This document shows, piece by piece, positions 39,509 to 48,654 of a stretch of 64,000 nucleotides of DNA. The stretch is from Sphingobacteriaceae bacterium (lineage in GTDB: Bacteria; Bacteroidota; Bacteroidia; B-17B0; Aurantibacillaceae), in the NCBI GenBank assembly GCA_016709575.1, contig JADJMM010000006.1:124001-188000 (forward strand), in the 5' to 3' direction. The notes under the pieces are model-generated. The model ran no database searches. It saw only the letters and a list, made by a program, of their open reading frames with translations, and was not told the origin of the DNA. Every line of letters begins with the position of its first letter. Position 1 is the first letter of the stretch. The position numbers and the translations under genes were made by a program.

Positions 39509-40176
39509 ATGGCTGTTAAAATATAATTACCCACAACTTGTTTTTGCAAAACAAATTTCGGGCTATTTACTAAAAAGTGGTAAATCAATTGGAACTATTA
39601 TTGATTGTCCGTGTGGCAATGGCGAAACAGCCTGGCAAATTGCAAAGTTAACGCAGGCTAAAGTAATAGCAGCTGATATTTCTGTCGAATCTATACAAAG
39701 AGCCCAACAACATTTTTCAGGAGCGGGAATAAGATATGAAGCTTGTACTATAGAACATGTTTTAAATACTGAAAAACAATTCGATGCTTTTTATTATTAA
39801 TTCATTGTTTTTGTTGGAAGCATACGATAGCATTCTAAAATCGCTCCATCAAAGTGTAAGTAGCAACAAGGCGTATTTACTAGTTATCATCCCTAATACG
39901 GAAGGTCGCAATTTTAAATGGTTCCAGTCTCAAGGCACTAACGAAAATAAATTAGTCCTGAAAGAAAACGAAATCGAATCGTTCTTTGCGGGCTATGGAT
40001 TTAAAACTAAACTCATAAAACCAATTTGTTACACGCATCATTACAATCGTACCGATGTAAAACTATTCTCCATATTTTGGGCGGTATATTTAAATATATT
40101 GAAGCGTATTCAAACTTTTTTAAAGATTGGCACAGCCAATTATTTTTTAATAGCTTTAACACCTAAATCATCGTGA
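39501..40176 (+). CDS. class I SAM-dependent methyltransferase (frame broken once)
   Basis: 224 residues after repair. The SAM site is IIDCPCGNGETAWQIAK with acidic residue in VIAADIS, typical of class I methyltransferases. The frame stops at 39800; removing one T from the T5 run at 39788-39792 gives FDAFIINSLFLLEAYDSIL, a plausible continuation with the post-motif III region. The end overlaps the wecB-like start by four bases. In this cluster it probably methylates a sugar or glycan intermediate. Confidence 0.75.
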
Positions 40177-41263
40177 AAAAAATTCTTGTAATAGTAGGCA
40201 CCCGTCCTAATTTTATTAAAGTCACTCAATTTAAAAAAGTGGCTTTGCAACATAACTACGATTTAAAAATTGTGCATACCGGTCAGCATTTCGACGATAA
40301 AATGGCGCACATATTTTTCAAGCAATTTAAATTAACACCTGATTATTTTTTAGATACTACCCAAGGTTTAGGACGTGAAGAATTGATTTCTGAAATCACT
40401 ACCAACATCGAAAAATTAATCAACACCACCTTTAAACCTGATTTAATGGTTGTAGTGGGTGATGTGAATTCCACCCTAGCCGGAGCAAACGCTGCTAAAA
40501 ATTGTGGCATTAAGTTAGCTCACTTAGAAAGTGGTTTGCGTAGTTACGATGAAACCATGCCTGAAGAACTCAACCGTATTTTAACTGATAAAATAAGCGA
40601 TTACTTTTTTGTTACCGAACAAAGTGGGTACGATAATTTAATTGGTGATGGTCATACTAAAAGCAATATTTTCTTCGTTGGTAATACTATGATTGATACC
40701 ATGGTAGCTTTTGGTAAAGATATTGAAGCTTCATTCATTCTGGATGACTTAAAATTAAGCGAGAAACAATTTGTTTTAATCACTATGCATCGTCCTGCTA
40801 CGGTTGATAGTAAAGAAGGTTTATTGAAGCTGTTGGATATTTTAGTAGAAGTAAACAAGAAATATAAAATCGTTTTCCCGGTTCATCCGCGCACAACAAA
40901 AACATTGAAGCGCTTGGTTTGAAAAAACAATTTGAAGCTATTGAAGGTTTAATTTTTACTGAGCCTTTAGATTATTTTGCGTTTCAGAAATTAATTAAGT
41001 ACAGTAAATTTATTTTAACAGATAGCGGTGGTATACAAGAAGAATCTACATTCCTAAAAGTACCTTGTTTTACTTTGCGCCCCAATACTGAACGACCTGT
41101 AACTTGTACACTTGGGACAAATACTTTGGTTCCCTTTGATGTGAAAACTGTTTTAGGTTATATTGCACAAGTAGAGGCGGGGACTTACAAAGCCGGACAA
41201 ATTCCTCCAATGTGGGATGGAAAAGCAACAGAACGCGTTTTTGAAGCTTTAAATACTTTATAA
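40173..41263 (+). CDS. wecB: UDP-N-acetylglucosamine 2-epimerase (frame broken once)
   Basis: 363 residues after repair; the family interconverts UDP-GlcNAc and UDP-ManNAc. Motifs are IVGTRPNFIKV, VHTGQHFDDKM, VVGDVNSTLAGANAAKN, AHLESGLRSYDETMPEELN and LTDSGGIQEESTFLKVPCFT. The break is in the A5 run at 40898-40902; one more A turns TTKTLKRLV-stop into TTKNIEALGLKKQFEAI. The start is GTG, overlapping the methyltransferase stop by four bases. It supplies ManNAc for the surface glycan made by neighbouring transferases. Confidence 0.9.
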
Positions 41264-42454
41264 ATGTCGGATCACCTTCAACATAATGTGATGCCCGAAC
41301 TAAAGGGCTTTTTGTTTGAAGGTGCTTCTCAGCCTGCAACTGTAATCATTTATTCTCCAAAAATTACATCACGTTTACGTTACGCTTGTAAATTTATTTT
41401 TAATCAAGGTTTACAAATTAATTTTTTGTTGATTGATAACGAAAGTGAATTCCTTCAATCCAAACTTCCCAAATTAAATTACTCAATTAAAACTGTTGAA
41501 ACAGCTTTTAATATTTATCCTAATGGATTATTGAGTGATAATAAATTGGAGAAACCCGAATTAGAGTACACCAAAGAAGGTTTTGATATTTTCTCGGCTG
41601 TGTTTTATCATATTTCACGATGCGAAGAATGGTCGTTAGCAAAAACAGATGAACACCATCGTTTTGTCCCCACAGAAATTAAACAAGCGCCAATAGTTGA
41701 TATTTGGATTGCGGAATTAAGAACCATGCTTTCTACTAAATTTAAATCACTGCAATTTCCCTCACGTCAGTTTAAATTTATTTCCACTATTGATGTAGAT
41801 AATGTTTTTGCTTATAAAGCAAAACCTTTATACCGACAAATAGGCGGGGCCTTAAAAGATTTAAAGAATTTGAAATCAAGGTTTGCTACGGTTTTCTCAG
41901 GAAAAAAAGATCCGTTTGATGAATATGAATTTCAGGTGGAGCTTTCCAAAAAACATAACATTCCGCTTATTTATTTCTTTCTGTATTGTAACAATACCAA
42001 TTACGATAGAACTATCGACCCCAATCATCCTGAGTTTATAAAATTGTTGCAGTATTTAAATCAAAATAATATTACAACAGGATTGCATCCCTCGTATTAC
42101 TCTACCCAAAATGTAGATTTATTAAATGAAGAACAGAAATTACTGTCTGCAAATTCAGGTAAAGAAGTAATAGCTTCCCGTCAACATTTTTTACGTTTCA
42201 ATATTAAAACTACACCAAAGCAATTACTAAAAGCCGGAATTCATTTCGATTTTACTATGGGTTGGTCTGACAAAATTGGATTTAGAGCTTCAACCACTTT
42301 ACCTTTTTACTATTACGATTTTGAATCGGAAAGTGAATTAAAATTATTGGCCGTTCCTTTTGCAGCTATGGATGGGGCTTTTTATTTGCATCAAAAATCA
42401 AATGCCAACGAAGCTTTCAGGCGAAGGGAATGCTTACACTATGGCAACCGTTAA
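41264..42454 (+). CDS. polysaccharide deacetylase-like protein, C-terminally truncated or misjoined
   Basis: A 396-residue frame starting right after the epimerase stop. It resembles the long polysaccharide-deacetylase proteins of Bacteroidota glycan loci: FDIFSAVFYHISRCEEW, FISTIDVDNVFAYKAKPLYR, TGLHPSYYST, SRQHFLRFN and DFTMGWSDKIGFRASTTLPF. Family similarity ends at NANEAF (about 42416). About 60-80 residues expected to follow are missing and sequence of an unrelated lipoprotein-like gene begins in another frame. It may be a deletion or an assembly misjoin. Confidence 0.7.
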   Translation: MSDHLQHNVMPELKGFLFEGASQPATVIIYSPKITSRLRYACKFIFNQGLQINFLLIDNESEFLQSKLPKLNYSIKTVETAFNIYPNGLLSDNKLEKPELEYTKEGFDIFSAVFYHISRCEEWSLAKTDEHHRFVPTEIKQAPIVDIWIAELRTMLSTKFKSLQFPSRQFKFISTIDVDNVFAYKAKPLYRQIGGALKDLKNLKSRFATVFSGKKDPFDEYEFQVELSKKHNIPLIYFFLYCNNTNYDRTIDPNHPEFIKLLQYLNQNNITTGLHPSYYSTQNVDLLNEEQKLLSANSGKEVIASRQHFLRFNIKTTPKQLLKAGIHFDFTMGWSDKIGFRASTTLPFYYYDFESESELKLLAVPFAAMDGAFYLHQKSNANEAFRRRECLHYGNR

Positions 42455-43355
42455 CGATTCTGTTAATTATGCGCCGGGTGTTTTAAAGGTTACTTTATCA
42501 CGTACGTTTAATGGTTCGCCGGCAGGAACAACTGTAGGTAACGGTTCAAAAATGGAAATTGTTTTAAGAGACACAGTGGTTCAGTTAAATTCGGGTCCTT
42601 TTAACCAAAACCAACGTTTGTTTTATACAACTGATAAATTGTATCACGACGGTGAATACCATTTAAAAATTCTAAATACTGTATCCGGAAACGAATTCAC
42701 TTCTAAAAGCTCAATGATTGATAGTATTTCTCGTCCAAATATTATTCAGCCTCTTGGTTCTCCTGCTTATAGCGAAATGACTATCCCTAGTTTAACTTTA
42801 CAACCTTACATGTTCCAGGATTTATCTATTCCTAATCAAAAACGTGATATAATATTTAATTCAACCAAAGGGGCACGTGATTACGCTTGTATTATGCGTT
42901 TTCATTACAGAGATTTTGAAGGTGGTGATAGTACTGACAGATATATTGATTATAATTTCTCTACATTAAGTAGTAATGATTTGTTAGGTGGACAACAAAT
43001 GGCATTTACTTATTATAGCACAGGTTTTTTAGATTATATGTACAGTAAGTTAATTGTAAATCAAGCCAGTATTTTAAAAAGAAGAGCACTTAAACTTGAT
43101 TTCATTATTACAGCCGGCGCACAAGATTATGCCGACTTCCTTAAAATTAGCGCTCCATCTACATCAGTTGCTCAAGACAAACCGGCTTATACAAATATTG
43201 ATGGTGGTGGTTATGGTATTTTCAGTTGCCGTTCAAGATATCATATTTCAAAACGATTAGCTGCTAACACTTACGATTACCTCGCAACCAAAAAACCATA
43301 TTGCGATTTATTGTTCTTAAACTCATTGGGTAATCCAGGTTCTGTTTGTAATTAA
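42417..43355 (+). CDS. fragment of a DUF4249-like secreted protein (5' part missing)
   Basis: About 312 residues in frame with stop at 43355; no signal peptide or start codon of its own. Beta-rich, with VLKVTLSRTFNGSP near the beginning and NIDGGGYGIFSCRSRYHI near the end, which recall DUF4249 lipoproteins of Bacteroidota (start of a surface beta sandwich, GIFSSR-like tail). The assignment is weak. The reading frame can be followed back to 42360, but there it overlaps the deacetylase frame, so the true 5' end has been lost at a junction near 42416. Confidence 0.55.
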   Translation, partial: SGEGNAYTMATVNDSVNYAPGVLKVTLSRTFNGSPAGTTVGNGSKMEIVLRDTVVQLNSGPFNQNQRLFYTTDKLYHDGEYHLKILNTVSGNEFTSKSSMIDSISRPNIIQPLGSPAYSEMTIPSLTLQPYMFQDLSIPNQKRDIIFNSTKGARDYACIMRFHYRDFEGGDSTDRYIDYNFSTLSSNDLLGGQQMAFTYYSTGFLDYMYSKLIVNQASILKRRALKLDFIITAGAQDYADFLKISAPSTSVAQDKPAYTNIDGGGYGIFSCRSRYHISKRLAANTYDYLATKKPYCDLLFLNSLGNPGSVCN

Positions 43356-43440
43356 ACTTACTGGCTTAAAACCATTTGAACATTGGGCCTGGTCACTGAG
43401 CTTGTTGAAGTGCCATTTTTGCCTAATTCCCAGTACTTTA

Positions 43441-43485
43441 CTGTCAGTTATTTATGTCTGATTCAGGGTTCTGACAGCCTGTCAG
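43441..43485 (+). promoter_or_regulatory. CTGTCAG sites upstream of dnaK, likely activator binding
   Basis: CTGTCAG at 43441-43447 and the perfect palindrome CTGACAG-C-CTGTCAG at 43471-43485 lie 23-67 bp upstream of a sigma54-type promoter. The repeats of one 7-mer fit upstream activating sites of an enhancer-binding protein, none of which is in the window. They are not the CIRCE element of HrcA. Confidence 0.5.
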
Positions 43486-43507
43486 TTATTACCCCATTTT
43501 AACATAT

Positions 43508-43522
43508 TGGCACAACTATTGC
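43508..43522 (+). promoter_or_regulatory. sigma54-type promoter of dnaK
   Basis: TGGCAC-AACTA-TTGC matches the sigma54 -24/-12 consensus TGGCAC-N5-TTGC exactly. The predicted transcription start is near 43534, about 105 bases before the dnaK ATG. Confidence 0.65.
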
Positions 43523-43550
43523 CATACCTATAGCGTAACTAAAAAGAAGA

Positions 43551-43630
43551 GTTTATAGTCGATAGTTGATAGTTGATAGTGAGAGTCAAATCCACAATAA
43601 ACTATAAACCATAAACTATAAACCATAAAC
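43551..43630 (+). repeat. short tandem repeats in the dnaK leader
   Basis: Two and a half copies of a 14-bp unit ATAAACTATAAACC (43597-43630) follow three GATAGTT-like units (43561-43580), which are partly complementary to it (GTTTATAGT against ACTATAAAC). They occupy most of the predicted leader and could form a hairpin. Confidence 0.5.
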
Positions 43631-43639
43631 TTAAAAACT

Positions 43640-45558
43640 ATGGGAAAAATAATCGGAATTGACCTTGGAACAACTAATAGCTGTGTAGCTGTTATGGAAG
43701 GTAGCGAATCAGTTGTTATTGCAAACAACGAAGGAAAAAGAACAACACCATCTGTTGTAGCATTTGTAGAAGGTGGAGAACGTAAAGTAGGGGATCCTGC
43801 AAAACGTCAGGCTATAACAAATCCACGTAAAACAATTTCTTCAATTAAACGTTTTATGGGACATAGTTACGATGAAGTAACTGGCGAAATTAAACGTATG
43901 CCTTACGAAATTGTAAAAGGCGATAACAATACACCACGTGTAAAAATCGACGACAGAAATTATACCGCTCAGGAAATCTCTGCAATCATTCTTCAAAAAA
44001 TGAAGAAGACTGCTGAAGATTATTTGGGTATGGAAGTAACCGAAGCAGTTATTACTGTTCCGGCTTACTTTAACGATGCACAACGTCAAGCTACAAAAGA
44101 AGCAGGCGAGATTGCAGGATTAAAAGTAAAACGTATCATCAACGAACCAACCGCTGCTGCTTTAGCTTACGGTATGGATAAAAAAGGTAAGGACATGAAA
44201 ATTGTAGTGTTCGACTGTGGTGGTGGAACGCATGACGTTTCTGTTCTTGAATTAGGTGATGGCGTGTTCGAAGTAAAATCTACCGATGGTGATACTCACT
44301 TAGGTGGTGATGACTTTGACCAAGTAATTATCGATTGGTTAGCAGACGAATTTAAAAAAGAAGAAGGTGTTGATTTACGTCAGGATCCAATGGCTTTACA
44401 ACGTTTAAAAGAAGCTGCTGAAAAAGCGAAAATCGAATTATCATCTACAACAACTTCAGAGATCAACTTACCATACATCATGCCGATCAACGGAATTCCT
44501 AAACACTTAGTGAAATCCTTAACACGTGCAAAGTTTGAGCAATTAGCTGATAGTTTAATTCAACGTACTATTGAGCCATGTAAATCAGCAATGAAAAATG
44601 CAGGTTTATCAAACTCTGATATTGATGAAATTATTTTAGTAGGAGGTTCAACTCGTATCCCTGCTGTACAAGCTGCTGTAGAAAAATATTTCGGTAAAGC
44701 ACCAAGCAAAGGTGTGAACCCTGATGAAGTAGTGGCGATTGGTGCAGCTATTCAAGGTGGAGTTTTAACCGGAGAAGTAAAAGACGTTTTATTGTTAGAC
44801 GTAACTCCTCTTAGCTTAGGTATCGAAACTTTTGGTGGTGTGTTCACTAAATTAATTGAAAGCAACACAACTATCCCAAGTAAGAAAACAGAAACGTTCT
44901 CAACAGCTAGCGATAACCAACCAAGCGTACAATTACATGTATTACAAGGCGAGCGTCCGATGGCAAAAGATAATAGAACTATTGGTCAGTTTAACTTAGA
45001 TGGTATTATGCCTGCGCCTCGTGGTGTGCCTCAAATTGAAGTAACATTTGATATTGACGCGAATGGTATCTTATCAGTATCTGCAAAAGATAAAGCAACA
45101 GGTAAAGCACAGAACATCCGTATCGAAGCGTCTTCTGGATTAAGCAAAGAAGAAATCGAGAAAATGAAACGTGAAGCAGAGATGAATGCTGACGCCGATA
45201 AAAAAGCAAAAGAAGAAGTTGAAAACTGAACCAGGCTGATGCTATGATCTTCCAAACAGAAAAACAATTGAAAGATTACGGCGATAAATTACCTGCTGAT
45301 AAAAAAGGAACCATTGAAACTGCATTAGCTGATTTAAAAGCAGCGCACGGTGAAAAAGATGTAGCGAAAGTAGATACAGCAATGACCGCAATAAACGCAG
45401 CATGGCAAGCAGCCTCTCAAGAAATGCACGAAGCAATGAATGCACAACAAAAGCAAGAAGGCGGAGATGCAAATCAAAATCCAAACACTGATGCCAACAA
45501 TAACCAAGGTGGTGGTGACAATGTTCAGGATGTGAATTACGAGGAAGTCAAAAAATAG
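43640..45558 (+). CDS. dnaK: molecular chaperone DnaK (frame broken once)
   Basis: 639 residues after repair: Hsp70 ATPase (IIGIDLGTTNSCVAVMEG, EPTAAALAYGMD, ILVGGSTRIPAVQ), linker and substrate-binding domain (VKDVLLLDVTPLSLGIETFG) and helical lid ending DVNYEEVKK. The frame stops at 45229; one A added to the A4 run at 45222-45225 gives EEVEKLNQADAMIFQTEKQL, the normal lid sequence. An essential single-copy chaperone, so this is an error. The phosphate loop reads DCGGGTHDVS where E. coli has DLGGGTFDIS. Upstream are a sigma54-type promoter and CTGTCAG sites. Confidence 0.95.
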
Positions 45559-45590
45559 CCGTCTTTATTTGATCCTGCCGGCGTCCTCGG

Positions 45591-45658
45591 ACGGTCAGGA
45601 TGACGGCCTACGTTGGGAGGTCTCTGATGTAGAAGATGATAATTCGGTCATCCTGAAC
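45591..45658. repeat. inverted repeat, REP-like
   Basis: GTCAGGATGAC (45591-45601) and GTCATCCTGAA (45648-45658) are near-perfect inverted copies 46 bp apart, in GC-richer sequence than the surroundings. It resembles paired REP elements. It lies between dnaK and its likely terminator. Confidence 0.45.
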
Positions 45659-45698
45659 TGCCGCGATATCGAAGAAGAAGAAAAAAATAAACTTAAGG

Positions 45699-45745
45699 AA
45701 AACCGGTACTTGAAGATCGGTTTTTGATTTAGTGCCGGTTTTTTA
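45699..45745 (+). terminator. likely terminator downstream of dnaK
   Basis: AACCGGTACT pairs with AGTGCCGGTT across about 20 nt and is followed by T6. The loop is long, so it is less certain than others here. Confidence 0.5.
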
Positions 45746-45837
45746 TGAAAGACAAATATATTTTGTTACTTTTTAGTGCGAATATTGATTTCAACCACTT
45801 TGTAGGTGCACAAATTTGTGGAAGGAATTTGATACAT

Positions 45838-46515
45838 TTGGAATAACACTCATTTCAGAAACGTTTATTGGGAAACTTTTAGCAAATCCCTAAGGATAAG
45901 GATTTTTTTTTAATGATCCTTTTGAATTTCCGTTTTACTTCAATCGAATGTTTTATTTAATGGCTCTAAAGTTGAATATTTACCTGTTGATCAGAAGGAA
46001 ATAAGAGACGCCTTTGAAAATGAAATCAAAAATTACGGTAGTTATTTCATACTCGGTAGATCAAGAAAATAAATTCTGTCTAAACAATCAATTACTTTGG
46101 GCTCATTATGCAGATAAACATAAGGGGATGGTGTCTTGTTTTGAAATTGATGATAAAAATGTCGATCAATTATTTCCTGTTAGATACTCAGAGATAACTC
46201 CAATGCTAGATTTTGAAGAACGAAGTAACTTTGAAGAAGTTTTAAGAACAAAAGTTTGTTTGGAAATATGAGTCTGAATATCGACAAATATTTCCCGCTG
46301 CAAATAGGCACTTTGAGTATCCTGGTAAATTGATTAAGATCGCATTTGGATGCCAAACTAATTCTAAGGATATTGATATTATTTTTAAATTGATTGAAAA
46401 ATTCTACGAAAGTAAAATGACATTCAGTAAAATGAAAATTATGGAAAACTCGTTTCTTTTCAGTGAACGTATTTGGCAACATAAAGAGGGGAATCCGGTT
46501 CCTAAATACTGGTAA
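45838..46515 (+). pseudogene. DUF2971-family gene, broken in several places
   Basis: Translated pieces in all three frames add up to one DUF2971 protein: FGITLISETFIGKLLANP, FFFNDPFEFPFYFNRMFYLM, NGSKVEYLPVDQKEIRDAFE, QLLWAHYADKHKGMVSCFEI and FVWKYESEYRQIFPAANRHF, with the end KEGNPVPKYW at the stop at 46515. At least four frame changes are needed in 680 bases, the highest density in the window. It could be a true decaying gene or consensus error; the two cannot be told apart here. No good start was found. Family members occur in defence-like and accessory regions, function unknown. Confidence 0.6.
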
Positions 46516-46520
46516 AACTT

Positions 46521-46569
46521 AACCCCGTTAACGCGGTTCCGATAACTATCGGGATGTAATCCGTGCATT
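46521..46569 (+). repeat. REP-like palindrome, copy 1, with nested insertion
   Basis: AACCCCGTTAACGCGG ... AATCCGTGCATTC, the same ends as copies 3 and 4. Its loop is interrupted by TTCCGATAACTATCGGGA (46537-46554), which itself is a hairpin (CCGATA/TATCGG). It follows the DUF2971 stop by six bases. Confidence 0.65.
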
Positions 46570-46634
46570 CATCTAATCTTACATCTGGTTGCTTATTTCA
46601 AACAAGTGGTGCAACGTTATTCATACGTTTACGT

Positions 46635-46642
46635 TAAATTTG
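46635..46642 (+). promoter_or_regulatory. possible -7 box of the lipoprotein gene
   Basis: TAAATTTG fits TAnnTTTG and lies 14 bases before the ATG at 46657. No convincing -33 box is seen. Confidence 0.35.
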
Positions 46643-46656
46643 ATAAAAGCAGCGTT

Positions 46657-47382
46657 ATGAAAAAAATTACATTTCTTGTTTTGTTTGTTGGCTTTCTATT
46701 GGGTTGTAAAAAGGAAGAAAATACAATTGTTCCTTCAGAAGGAATACAAAACAGTCCGCACTCGGTAAGTACAGCAACTGCATACTCAGGGTTCTTTACT
46801 TCAGTTACCAATACTTTTGTTTTTTCTCACACAGTAACTATAGAAGCTCTTTCGGAGGTGCATTTTAATAATGCGCCAGCCGACTCTCCACAGAATTGTA
46901 TTAAAGTAGGCGATGTTAAACTAAATGGGACCTCTTTTCTATATGACTCAATTTACAGGGTTTACCGCAACAACACTTCAAGTAATTTAGGTAAAGAAGT
47001 ATGGGAAATTAATGGAGGCGGGGATATTCCTTCTTTTAATTTTATAAACAATGCAACTCCACCTAATTGTCAGAGTTATGTTTTACCTGATAGTGTAAGT
47101 ATTAGTTCAGGAATTACAATAAATATACCAGGCGCAAATAACATTACTACCGGTTCTCAGATTACGATTTATGACAATAATTTTATGGGGATATCTAAAC
47201 CAATTGTAAATGGAAATAATTCGGTATTTTTTAGTTCATCAGAATTATGGTTATTGTCTCTTTCAGGCGATGGTTATATTTCCCTAGATCTTCAAAACGT
47301 TCAAAACCTTAATTTTTATGGAAAGGATTTTAAATTCGTAAAACAAAAAGGCTTTTTGAAATTGATTAAATTTATGCCATAA
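46657..47382 (+). CDS. lipoprotein of unknown function
   Basis: 241 residues from the ATG at 46657: signal 1-15, lipobox LLGC then KKEE. The rest is beta-rich with few charged residues and no recognised domain (ATAYSGFFTSVTNTFVFSH, GKEVWEINGGGDIPSFNF). An earlier start in the same frame would place non-signal residues ahead of the lipoprotein signal. It lies between two REP-like palindromes. Confidence 0.65.
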   Translation: MKKITFLVLFVGFLLGCKKEENTIVPSEGIQNSPHSVSTATAYSGFFTSVTNTFVFSHTVTIEALSEVHFNNAPADSPQNCIKVGDVKLNGTSFLYDSIYRVYRNNTSSNLGKEVWEINGGGDIPSFNFINNATPPNCQSYVLPDSVSISSGITINIPGANNITTGSQITIYDNNFMGISKPIVNGNNSVFFSSSELWLLSLSGDGYISLDLQNVQNLNFYGKDFKFVKQKGFLKLIKFMP

Positions 47383-47388
47383 TATTTA

Positions 47389-47418
47389 AACCCGCTAGCG
47401 CGAATTTATAATCCGTGC
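47389..47418 (+). repeat. REP-like palindrome, copy 2
   Basis: AACCCGCTAGCGCGAATTTATAATCCGTGC. The most divergent of the four: the hairpin pairs less well (GCGCGAATT against AATCCGTGC) than in copies 3 and 4. Confidence 0.6.
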
Positions 47419-47440
47419 TTTTTTTTTCTTATCTTTAATT

Positions 47441-48194
47441 ATGCGCAAAAACATCTCGTTATTCTTTTTATTTATCAGTTTACTAATTTCCGCGCAAAAG
47501 AAAGTTACAATTACAGTTTGTATTGATGGGGAGAGTAGACTACATATAAAAAATGGTAAGCTGTTTTGGGAACACAAAACTTTTTGGGAGCCGGGAACTC
47601 ATGAGTCCTGCACAACTAAAACAACCGTCAATGATAAAGTCTGGGAAACATGGAGCGCAACCTTTTACTTTAAATTTTAGCACAAATAATCAAACTGTTG
47701 AAACAAAAATCATAATTAAGAATGAAATTTCAAAACTAATCCAAGTCCCGTCTGCAAAAAATAGCTGGGAAACTATTTGGCAGTTTTATGACCCTTCAGG
47801 TGGTCCTCACAATTATTCGGTTACATTTATTTTTAAGCCCGAAGCAATAGAAGAAAAAAAGGATATTGAAAGAGAAGTAAATCCTGTTTCAACTCCCGCA
47901 CCAAAAAAAATCGACCCACCTTTAAATTATACCATTGCGTTTAAAGCGAATGAAGATGTGTTAAGCAAAACAATGACTAATCTTTTTGATAGCCTTTTAA
48001 AAACAAGGGCGATCTATAGAATTTCGGGATTTAAAACCAGCGGCACATTACAATTATATGAAAAGCGTGCCCAGGCAGTAGGAACTTATTTATTAAGCAA
48101 TGGTGCCAAAAGTGTGCAATACATTGGTTTTGGTGAGAACAAACCTCTCGCCACTGAAGCAGATACAATAGATATTATTATTACAGATAATTAA
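47441..48194 (+). CDS. secreted protein with OmpA-like C-terminal domain (frame broken once)
   Basis: 250 residues after repair: signal peptide (1-19, ending SAQ), a beta-rich region (20-130), a Pro-rich linker (PVSTPAPKKIDPP) and an OmpA-like domain (NYTIAFKANEDVLSKTMTNL, YRISGFKTSGTLQLYEKRAQ, VGTYLLSNGAKSVQYIGFGE). This domain binds peptidoglycan in relatives. The frame breaks near 47643-47645; removing one G joins NDKVWKHGAQPFTLNFS. It is flanked by REP-like copies 2 and 3. Confidence 0.72.
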
Positions 48195-48196
48195 TT

Positions 48197-48230
48197 AACC
48201 CCGTTAGCGCGGATTTTCAATCCGTGCATT
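48197..48230 (+). repeat. REP-like palindrome, copy 3
   Basis: AACCCCGTTAGCGCGGATT then TTCAATCCGTGCATT. Pairing of GCGCGGATT with AATCCGTGC gives a 9-bp hairpin with one G-T pair. It begins two bases after the OmpA-like stop. Confidence 0.7.
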
Positions 48231-48269
48231 TAAACCAAACCATGCATGAATAACCTACGTATTGTCAAT

Positions 48270-48654
48270 ATGCGTTTAACCCTTTTCTTTTTACTTATCT
48301 GTTGCAGCTCTTGGTCAAAACAAATCAAACTCAGCTAAGAACGCTTTTTATTATGAGTGGATTCAAACATGGGCAGGTGGGACCTATGTAATAATGGTAG
48401 GAAATGATTGCAAAAAATGTTCAGTTAGTCCTGATTCCGGTTACATTTATATTATCGACTATAGAAAGCACGATACTATAGCCAGCAATTTTGTAAAAGA
48501 CCTCCCTAAATACAATACGAAGCAAGGTTATAATGTTTCGGTTAATATTCGCTCCAAAATAAAAGATTTCGATTATTCTAACATCAAGGTCAGTATACTA
48601 CCGGCTTGTGATAGTCTATGGAGGAAAAGTCAAGACATTAAACAGTCCCGTTAG
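48270..48654 (+). CDS. small secreted protein (frame broken near start)
   Basis: 127 residues after repair, with signal peptide MRLTLFFLLSVAALGQ. The mature part (residues 17-127) has an AFYYEWIQTWAGGTYVIMVG start and two Cys in GNDCKKCSVSP. The frame is restored by removing one base near 48294. The literal signal frame stops after 23 codons. The stop codon (48652-48654) lies inside REP-like copy 4, so the last residues (KQSR) come from the repeat. No family recognised. Confidence 0.5.

Noticed and set aside
43441..43485. CIRCE operator for HrcA
   Set aside because: CIRCE is TTAGCACTC-N9-GAGTGCTAA; the palindrome here is CTGACAG-C-CTGTCAG.
43551..43630. CRISPR-like or origin iteron repeats
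   Set aside because: The units are 14 bp, directly adjacent with no spacers, and only two to three copies exist.
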